From positions 1 to 12,848 of the forward strand of contig JBEIQI010000069.1 in the NCBI GenBank assembly GCA_040376605.1: a stretch of 12,848 bases of DNA, written 5' to 3'. Below the pieces are notes generated by a model. It ran no database searches. It saw only the letters and a program-made list of their open reading frames with translations, and was not told where the DNA came from. Below are positions 7,956 to 12,848 of the stretch, one piece after another (the stretch's first letter is position 1; the number at the start of each line of letters is the position of its first letter). The DNA is from JANWKQ01 sp040376605 (GTDB taxonomy: Bacteria; Bacteroidota; Bacteroidia; CAIKAF01). The translations under genes and the position numbers were made by a program.

Positions 7956-8162
7956 ATGGATAAAAGATTAACTTTGTTCATTGGAGTTCTTGCCCTATTC
8001 GCCTGTAAAACAAGCAATAACTGTTTAGGAACCCCCAAACCGGAAACAATATGTCCGGCTAACTACGACCCAGTTTGTGGTTGTGATGGGAAAACTTATT
8101 CGAATGCTTGTGCTGCGGGAGCTGCAGGGGTGAAGAAGTGGGTGAAGGGAGCATGTAATTAA
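7956..8162 (+). CDS. Kazal-type serine protease inhibitor lipoprotein
   Basis: A 68-residue secreted protein. Residues 1-17 are a lipoprotein signal with a lipobox-like LFAC ending at Cys17. The mature part is a single Kazal domain with exactly six cysteines (C23, C33, C41, C43, C52, C67) and the hallmark YDPVCGCDGKTYSNAC. Kazal domains insert a rigid loop into serine proteases. By spacing with ovomucoid (Cys II plus two), the P1 residue would be Ala35, which would favour elastase- or subtilisin-like targets over trypsin; this is inferred. It is probably anchored to the inner or outer membrane facing the periplasm or surface. The next gene, an ECF sigma factor, begins 12 bp after its stop in the same frame, so the two are probably co-transcribed. 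It might guard against prey or self proteases, or tune proteolysis of the operon's envelope sensor. Confidence 0.88.
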   Translation: MDKRLTLFIGVLALFACKTSNNCLGTPKPETICPANYDPVCGCDGKTYSNACAAGAAGVKKWVKGACN

Positions 8163-8174
8163 CCAAAACAGTGT

Positions 8175-8729
8175 TTGGAGAATATTGAAGAAATAATCAA
8201 AGGTTGTGTTGATGGTAAAAGATTAGCGCAGAACGAACTTTACAAAAAGTTCGCACCTAAGATGTATGCGGTATGTGTTCGATATTCTAAAGATGCTACT
8301 GAGGCGGAGGATGTATTACAAGATGGGTTTGTAAAGGTTTTTCAAAATATCCAGAATTTTAAGAGTGAAGGTTCTTTTGAAGGTTGGGTAAGAAAGATAA
8401 TGGTGAATACGGCCTTGGAAAAATTTAGGAAGAAAAACCATTTATATCCAGTAGGAGAAATATTTGAGGTGGCTAAAGACTTACAACATGAGGATGTGGA
8501 ACATAATATTCATGCTGAGGAGTTGATGAAAGTGATCAATAAACTATCTCCCGGATATAGAATGGTATTTAACCTTTATGCCATAGAAGGGTATTCGCAT
8601 AAAGAAATTGGTGACCAGTTGGGAATTAGTGAGGGCACATCAAAATCGCAGTTAGCTAGAGCTAGGGCGGTATTGCAGGATGAGGTGGAGAAATTATATG
8701 GTATAACACAAAAAAAAAACGTAGTTTAA
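8175..8729 (+). CDS. ECF-type RNA polymerase sigma factor
   Basis: A 184-residue extracytoplasmic-function sigma-70 factor of the kind common in Bacteroidota. Region 2 spans about residues 18-86: AQNELYKKFAPKMYAVCVRY, then AEDVLQDGFVKVFQNI, which binds the core enzyme and melts DNA, and FEGWVRKIMVNTALEKFRK. Region 4 spans about residues 115-168, with the helix-turn-helix at YSHKEIGDQLGISEGTSKSQ. No region 1 or 3, as usual for ECFs. The start must be TTG 8175: an in-frame TAA lies at 8160-8162, no ATG or GTG follows it in frame, and the next ATG (codon 30) is already inside region 2. A ten-A run at 8710-8719 near the 3' end could allow slippage affecting only the last few residues. The downstream barrel gene starts 9 bp after the stop and is the likely partner or regulator. 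Confidence 0.95.
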   Translation: MENIEEIIKGCVDGKRLAQNELYKKFAPKMYAVCVRYSKDATEAEDVLQDGFVKVFQNIQNFKSEGSFEGWVRKIMVNTALEKFRKKNHLYPVGEIFEVAKDLQHEDVEHNIHAEELMKVINKLSPGYRMVFNLYAIEGYSHKEIGDQLGISEGTSKSQLARARAVLQDEVEKLYGITQKKNVV

Positions 8730-8738
8730 ACGATACGG

Positions 8739-10346
8739 ATGGACAATAATTTAAATAATATAGACGAAATCTTTGCGAAGTCCCTTGGGGACCATAGCAT
8801 GGATCCGCCTGCCTATGTCTGGGACAAGATAAAGGGGCAGTTGGATGCAACGTCTGGGGAGCATATCGACCAAATGTTCAATAAGACATTGGTGGAGCAT
8901 AGCATTGTTCCACCTGCTTATGTTTGGGACAATATTAAAACGAAATTAGATGCTGAATCAGGAAAACGTCGTATCCGAATCGCTTGGATACTTGGTGCTG
9001 CCTCAGCGGTTATCTTCTCCTTTGTTGGTGGTTATTTTATAGCCAACTCTGGTACAGGATCTGAAAATGAGCCTACTAGCGAAAAAATATCTAATACCCA
9101 TAATGCACATATAGATATTAATCACCTTTGGGATCTTCGTCCGGTATCTACTTATGGAGAAACCAACTCAGGAGGTCAGACCTTCACAACCACCACAAAT
9201 TCTGATTATAATGGAAATGATGGAGGTGGTAATGATAGTCCGGTTATTTTTGACAATAGAGTTGCTCCTAATAGCGCAACCGGAGAGCATGATCCAATAG
9301 TTCCATCTAAAAACCAGGAAAGTGGTGGGGAGGATAATGGAAAAAAGACTAATGCAGTTACATCTGATGTAAATGGTCCGGTAGAAAACCAAATAGGAAC
9401 CAATGGTTCCACCATTGTAGCTGCAGTTGATAACAATCCTATTGTTATCGTAAATTCTACTCAAAATGAAACAAGTACAAATAATAACAATAACATCGAA
9501 GAAAGCAGAATAGAAAAGGTAAATCCAAGTTATGAAACTCAAATTAATAAATTTGGGGATACCGTTTTGGTTAAGGTTGAAACACCTACCACTTTTACTA
9601 TTCTTCCTTATTTTGAACCAACTTATGTTTGGAGAAATAGCTCCATGTTAAATACCAATGGGATTCAAAATGCTTTCGACACATTGAATGGAAACAGTCG
9701 CTTTTCCGAAAGAGTTAATTTTGCCTATTCTGCAGGATTGTTAGTAGGCTATAGCTTTACTCCAAAGCTTACTGTATTTATTGGAGCATCCTACCATAGT
9801 TTTAGCAATACAACCAGTCGTAAAGACATTCATACCAGAGCATTCGATCAAATCGCTCCGGGAGATACATCAACACATATCTTAACCTCTGCTGGTGAAT
9901 TAGATGGTGTAAATGTTGTTCCAACATCTACAGGTAGTCCAGAAGATCCAACCTATATGTTGCAAGATAATATGATAGGAAAGGTTAACAGCATAACACA
10001 AACCTTTAGTTATGTTGAAGTGCCGGTAATGGTAAGATATAAAATAGGTGGCCCTAAGTTTGGATTGATTTTAACCGGTGGAATTAGCACAGGTTTTATC
10101 GTACAAAATGATGTTACCCTAGAAGGTGCTAATGAAACCAGAACTTTCGGACAAACCAGCCAAATTAGAAACTTTAATATGAATGCCAATTTTGGTGTAG
10201 GTATTGAAGCTAGAATTTTACCTTTTATGTATTTAAATATTGAACCTACCATCAAATATAGCTTCCTGAACTGGAGCATGGACAGTAGGTTTCAAATGAA
10301 TCCAATATCTTTAGGACTTCGTACAGGACTTGCTTTCAAGTTCTAA
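8739..10346 (+). CDS. Putative anti-sigma/outer-membrane beta-barrel fusion protein
   Basis: A 535-residue protein with four parts. Residues 1-80 are hydrophilic with no signal peptide and hold two copies of a 33-residue module (8-40 and 43-75). A single hydrophobic helix follows at about 81-102, preceded by KRRIR, so the N-terminus should be cytosolic. Residues 104-280 are a low-complexity Asn/Gly/Ser/Thr-rich linker. Residues about 285-535 are alternating-pattern beta strands (FTILPYFEPTYVW, YSAGLLVGYSF, FSYVEVPVMVRYKI, NANFGVGIEARIL) ending in GLRTGLAFKF. A terminal Phe is the usual BAM signal of outer-membrane barrels. Its place 9 bp after an ECF sigma gene suggests that the N-terminal part holds the sigma factor and the barrel senses the outside or is assembly-sensitive. 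The anti-sigma role is inferred; I see no zinc-binding HxxxCxxC motif. An intrinsic terminator follows. Alternatively the helix could be a late signal anchor and the barrel the only functional part. Confidence 0.8.
   Translation: MDNNLNNIDEIFAKSLGDHSMDPPAYVWDKIKGQLDATSGEHIDQMFNKTLVEHSIVPPAYVWDNIKTKLDAESGKRRIRIAWILGAASAVIFSFVGGYFIANSGTGSENEPTSEKISNTHNAHIDINHLWDLRPVSTYGETNSGGQTFTTTTNSDYNGNDGGGNDSPVIFDNRVAPNSATGEHDPIVPSKNQESGGEDNGKKTNAVTSDVNGPVENQIGTNGSTIVAAVDNNPIVIVNSTQNETSTNNNNNIEESRIEKVNPSYETQINKFGDTVLVKVETPTTFTILPYFEPTYVWRNSSMLNTNGIQNAFDTLNGNSRFSERVNFAYSAGLLVGYSFTPKLTVFIGASYHSFSNTTSRKDIHTRAFDQIAPGDTSTHILTSAGELDGVNVVPTSTGSPEDPTYMLQDNMIGKVNSITQTFSYVEVPVMVRYKIGGPKFGLILTGGISTGFIVQNDVTLEGANETRTFGQTSQIRNFNMNANFGVGIEARILPFMYLNIEPTIKYSFLNWSMDSRFQMNPISLGLRTGLAFKF
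8760..8963 (+). repeat. Intragenic tandem duplication of a 33-residue module
   Basis: Codons 8-40 (8760-8858) and 43-75 (8865-8963) of the barrel gene encode copies identical at 21 of 33 positions. Both share the frame ID..F.K.L..HS..PPAYVWD.IK..LDA.SG. The shared PPAYVWD.I core suggests a short helical binding unit present twice. Confidence 0.9.
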
Positions 10347-10366
10347 TAAAATATCCAACTCCAAAT

Positions 10367-10401
10367 AAAAGCGCTTATGTACTAATACATAAGCGCTTTT
10401 T
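10367..10401 (+). terminator. Rho-independent terminator of the sigma-barrel operon
   Basis: AAAAGCGCTTATGTA (10367-10381) and TACATAAGCGCTTTT (10386-10400) form a perfect 15-bp stem with a CTAA loop and a T run ending at 10401. It begins 20 bases after the barrel stop codon at 10346 and marks the operon end. Confidence 0.93.
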
Positions 10402-10581
10402 AATTAAGTCAAATAGGATACATCCATTACGTGTTTTTTTGTCCAAATGGCAAAAGATCTCTAAAAATGAACCTCTTGTCGAGCACAAATTGCTTGTAAG
10501 TGGATATTTGCGCCAAAGACGCTTCCATCTACTGTACTCATATCATCGTTGAATTAAATACCCATTATAAAAAAATACTCT

Positions 10582-10589
10582 TAATTTTG
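10582..10589 (+). promoter_or_regulatory. Probable -7 box of desaturase promoter
   Basis: TAATTTTG fits TAnnTTTG exactly and lies 16 bases before the ATG at 10606, predicting a leader of only about 10 nt. The rest of the spacer from 10402 shows no gene or strong structure, and no TTTG at the usual -33 distance. Confidence 0.42.
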
Positions 10590-10605
10590 TGGTCTAATTA
10601 TTTCT

Positions 10606-11682
10606 ATGCAACTAGTAAAGCCCATTACGGATCCTACATACCAAGAACGAGAATATAGTTCGCTTGATAAATTTTTCATTAAGCTAATCCACGATAAAAA
10701 GGACCTTCCCTTCGTTTACCTGACTATAAAAATCAGCGTATTAATGATTCCGGTAGGTTTGTTATTATACATGCCTTTTGTGCCAACTTGGCTATGGTGG
10801 GTTCTTTCAGTTTTCTATTTTTACCTCAATACCTTTGTTTTTAAAGGGCCCTTTGGTCTGATGCTTCATTGCACCTCTCACCGAACATTTTTCAAAAAAA
10901 AATATAGTTTTCTCAACCACTATTTACCCTGGGTGGTAGGTCCATTTTTTGGCCAAACTCCACAAACCTATTATAGCCATCATATATGGATGCATCATCC
11001 CGAGAATAACTTAATGGCTGACGAAAGTACCACCATGAAGTATCGTAGAGATAAATTTCCCGAATTCATGAAATATTTCTCCGACTTTCTATTTGTTGGC
11101 ATGTTTAGGTTGGTGGGCTATTTTAATAAAAAACATAGGGCGGATCTTGTGACCAAATGCTTAACCGGAGAGTTTTTATATTTAGCTCTTTGTGTTGGAT
11201 TGAGCTTTGTAAATTTCCCAGCCACCTTTATGGTATTTATTTTATCCTTCTTGGTATCAAGATTTGTGATGATGTTAGGTAATTGGACGCAACATGCTTT
11301 TGTAGATGAGCATGATCCGGGAAATGCATATAAAAATTCAGTTACCTGTATCAATGTAAAATACAATCATAAATGTTGGAACGATGGGTATCACATTTCT
11401 CATCATATTCGCCCGGGAATGCATTGGACACAACATCCAGTATTTTTTCAAGAACATATCGATGAGTTTGCCAAAAACAAGGCAATTATTTTTCAAGGAA
11501 TTGGATTCTTAGAAATTTTCTGGTTTTTAATGTGGGGGAAATACGACAAGTTAGCTCAATATGCAGTTAATATTAACGGAACTACCTTTGCCTCCGATGA
11601 GGAATTTATAGCTCTCATTAAGGAGAGAACTCATTGGAAACTTAAGAAGGGATCAGATACCGCCATCCATTACGCCTATTAG
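10606..11682 (+). CDS. Membrane fatty acid desaturase family protein
   Basis: A 358-residue integral membrane di-iron enzyme of the fatty acid desaturase family, which uses O2 and electrons to introduce a double bond (or hydroxyl) into acyl chains or similar lipids. The three histidine boxes are complete: H88xxxH92 (HCTSHR), H126xxxH130-H131 (HHIWMHH) and H263xxH266-H267 (DGYHISHH). A further conserved-looking H230 lies in NWTQHAF. Hydrophobic segments lie at about 36-57, 60-79, 104-117, 187-204 and 206-225, giving the usual two hairpins with His boxes on the cytosolic face. No fused ferredoxin or cytochrome b5 domain is seen, so a separate electron donor is needed. Substrate and position are not readable from sequence; a carotenoid or sphingolipid hydroxylase is a less likely alternative. 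A TAATTTTG box precedes the gene. The stop overlaps that of the convergent neighbour by 4 bp. Confidence 0.9.
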   Translation: MQLVKPITDPTYQEREYSSLDKFFIKLIHDKKDLPFVYLTIKISVLMIPVGLLLYMPFVPTWLWWVLSVFYFYLNTFVFKGPFGLMLHCTSHRTFFKKKYSFLNHYLPWVVGPFFGQTPQTYYSHHIWMHHPENNLMADESTTMKYRRDKFPEFMKYFSDFLFVGMFRLVGYFNKKHRADLVTKCLTGEFLYLALCVGLSFVNFPATFMVFILSFLVSRFVMMLGNWTQHAFVDEHDPGNAYKNSVTCINVKYNHKCWNDGYHISHHIRPGMHWTQHPVFFQEHIDEFAKNKAIIFQGIGFLEIFWFLMWGKYDKLAQYAVNINGTTFASDEEFIALIKERTHWKLKKGSDTAIHYAY

Positions 11683-12512
11683 GCAAATAGGCAAATCAAC
11701 GACCATAAAAATACCATGTCGACATAACGATGGTATTTTTCTCCTTTTTGTAAATATTTCGTTGCAATAAATGGAATCACCATATAAATGGCCATGATTA
11801 CAAAAATGATCCTTACAATTAGATCTGTGGTATAAAGTTGAGAATAAATAATTCCAACTATTAAATAAGCTGAATAAATACCATAGTTAATCCATTGAAT
11901 GTGACGAATTGAAATCCATTGATTTAAGGAAGTTTGACCTTCCTTCCGGTCAATTTCTAGTTCAAACTGGGCAATAACCAATAAATTCCAAAATGCCATT
12001 AGAACAATGAATAGCGCGATAAGTACAGTTTGCAAATCAACCTTCTCCTTGATGCTTAGTGGAATAACCATAATACCAAGTGCATACCCAATTGAAATAA
12101 GAATTTCCTTGAGGTAGAATCTTTGTTTGTTTTCCTGGAAAAGCCAATTTGCTAACATATATACGCATGTAACACCAAATGCAGGTAGAGTATATAATAA
12201 CATTACCATGTTAAAATTAAATGCGAACAGAACGAAGCTTACAAATATGTTAACTCCCATAACCCAGCGATAAAGTGGTGCATTTTTTTTAAAATACTTG
12301 CGCCTTTCACTTATGGCTTCATGCTTCTTTGCATCATAGAGATGATCAAGGAGATAAATAGTCCAAACTACCGAAAATATCAAGTAATAATAAACCGGCG
12401 GAGAAGACTGATTCAACAAATAATTGACCCACATCGACATTCCTGCAGCCCCCATAGCTACATCCAAATTGAGAATATTAATAATGCGGTATTGTCTTAA
12501 AACCTTATTCAT
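11679..12512 (-). CDS. UbiA-superfamily-like polytopic membrane protein
   Basis: A 277-residue protein with about eight or nine hydrophobic segments (roughly 13-33, 39-56, 82-98, 102-121, 136-152, 159-183, 206-224, 230-250, 264-277). Its layout resembles UbiA prenyltransferases, which join prenyl chains to aromatic or other acceptors. The first Asp-rich motif appears as D56xxxD60 in YLLDHLYDAKK. The second appears as FELEIDRKEGQTSL (residues 183-196), resembling the DxxD...GxxTL loop. KEILISIGYALG near 135-146 resembles the LK...lG segment after the first half. Both Asp motifs are reduced compared with the canonical NDxxDxxxD, so substrate and even activity are uncertain. A lipid-soluble quinone, carotenoid or pigment pathway is possible; nothing nearby confirms it. 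A TATTTTTG box lies 7 bases before the start. It converges on the desaturase with a 4-bp stop-codon overlap and no terminator between. Confidence 0.65.
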   Translation of the reverse strand: MNKVLRQYRIINILNLDVAMGAAGMSMWVNYLLNQSSPPVYYYLIFSVVWTIYLLDHLYDAKKHEAISERRKYFKKNAPLYRWVMGVNIFVSFVLFAFNFNMVMLLYTLPAFGVTCVYMLANWLFQENKQRFYLKEILISIGYALGIMVIPLSIKEKVDLQTVLIALFIVLMAFWNLLVIAQFELEIDRKEGQTSLNQWISIRHIQWINYGIYSAYLIVGIIYSQLYTTDLIVRIIFVIMAIYMVIPFIATKYLQKGEKYHRYVDMVFLWSLICLFA

Positions 12513-12518
12513 TCAACA

Positions 12519-12526
12519 CAAAAATA
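12519..12526 (-). promoter_or_regulatory. Probable -7 box of the UbiA-like gene
   Basis: Read on the minus strand, 12526 to 12519 is TATTTTTG, an exact TAnnTTTG match. It lies 6 bases from the ATG at 12512, so the transcript would be nearly leaderless. It abuts the T run of the upstream terminator. Confidence 0.38.
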
Positions 12527-12527
12527 A

Positions 12528-12565
12528 AAAAAGGCATATCGACCATACAGTCAATATGCCTTTTT
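12528..12565. terminator. Intrinsic terminator, probably bidirectional
   Basis: AAAAAGGCATAT (12528-12539) pairs perfectly with ATATGCCTTTTT (12554-12565) around a 14-base loop that can add a GAC/GTC pair. A runs on one side and T runs on the other make it usable in either direction. It starts 15 bases beyond the stop of the minus-strand T9SS cargo gene, its most likely client. Confidence 0.85.
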
Positions 12566-12580
12566 AAAATTAGGTGCTTA

Positions 12581-12848
12581 TTATTGAAGCACAATCTTGT
12601 GGTCAGTGGTCCATTTATCAGCAGACAACCTAAGGGTATAAATATCTCTTGCAAAACCTGTAAGGTCAACTTCAATGCTCATACCATTATATAATTCTCC
12701 CACAGATATTGATTTTACCACCTTACCTAAGGCATCAAAAACCTCTAAGGTTGCATTATCTGCGTTAAAGGCAGAAATATAGTTGATGGTTAATTTTCCA
12801 AACGTAGGGTTCGGGAAAATACGTAAGGCATTTTCTAATGGGTTTAAA
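12581..12848 (-). CDS. C-terminal end of a T9SS type A sorting-domain protein (truncated)
   Basis: The last 88 codons of a gene whose start lies beyond the window. The frame is open to the right edge and stops at TAA 12581-12583, followed by a second in-frame TAA. The sequence is a classic type IX secretion (Por) C-terminal sorting domain: an opening N-A-L-R-I-FPNPTFGKLTI, then LEVFDALGKVVKS, a central EVDLTGFARDIYTLRL corresponding to the G.Y.L.. strand, and HKIVLQ at the very end. The domain directs the protein through the outer membrane, after which it is normally cleaved and the cargo attached to the surface or released. The cargo part is not visible, so the function is unknown. A strong hairpin terminator follows at 12528-12565. 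Its presence implies a T9SS in this organism. Confidence 0.92.
   Translation of the reverse strand, partial: LNPLENALRIFPNPTFGKLTINYISAFNADNATLEVFDALGKVVKSISVGELYNGMSIEVDLTGFARDIYTLRLSADKWTTDHKIVLQ

Noticed and set aside
9168..9542. Minus-strand open frame of 124 codons within the barrel gene
   Set aside because: It is antisense to the low-complexity Asn/Ser/Thr linker, which yields Ile/Cys-rich noise; no domain or start context.
10402..10605. Searched for a small RNA or small gene between the terminator and the desaturase
   Set aside because: Only weak short inverted repeats (such as ACAAattgcTTGT) and no terminator or coding frame; only the -7 box near 10582 is supported.

Overview
The window looks like a piece of a Bacteroidota chromosome. 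Base composition is AT-rich. The last gene ends in a type IX secretion (Por) C-terminal sorting domain. Several starts are preceded by the phylum's TAnnTTTG-type -7 promoter box rather than E. coli-like elements. Most starts lack a Shine-Dalgarno sequence, and an ECF sigma factor lies directly upstream of an outer-membrane barrel gene. I cannot place it below phylum from sequence alone.

Layout. Positions 2-1315 (+) are the C-terminal part of an AddB-type PD-(D/E)XK iron-sulfur nuclease, cut by the window edge. It runs convergently into peptidyl-tRNA hydrolase pth (1319-1882, -). Between pth and the next gene lies a roughly 145-bp quasi-palindrome (1905-2050). Then, on +, come a secreted SH3-domain protein (2139-2978), DNA polymerase I with all three enzymatic domains intact (3059-5938) and an exported DUF1684 protein (5980-6591). 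A hairpin-rich repeat patch (about 6600-6730) separates these from a two-gene minus-strand operon: a metal-dependent cyclase/kynurenine-formamidase-like hydrolase (7099-7863) followed, with ATGA overlap, by an MmcQ/YjbR protein (6743-7102).

The most interesting segment is 7956-10346 (+). It holds a tiny Kazal-type protease-inhibitor lipoprotein, an ECF sigma factor starting at TTG, and a 535-residue protein. That protein has a duplicated cytosolic N-terminal module, one transmembrane helix, a long Asn/Gly/Ser/Thr-rich linker and a C-terminal outer-membrane beta-barrel. The three genes are 12 and 9 bp apart, lie in one reading frame, and end at a strong intrinsic terminator (10367-10401). The predicted architecture suggests a single-chain, envelope-spanning anti-sigma sensor with an inhibitor lipoprotein made alongside it. 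This is inference.

The right end carries a membrane di-iron fatty-acid desaturase (10606-11682, +). It overlaps by 4 bp, tail to tail, a UbiA-superfamily-like multispanning membrane protein (11679-12512, -). Next come a bidirectional-looking hairpin terminator (12528-12565) and the C-terminal end of a T9SS cargo protein (12581-12848, -) that continues beyond the window. No tRNA, rRNA, CRISPR array, transposase or phage gene was seen.
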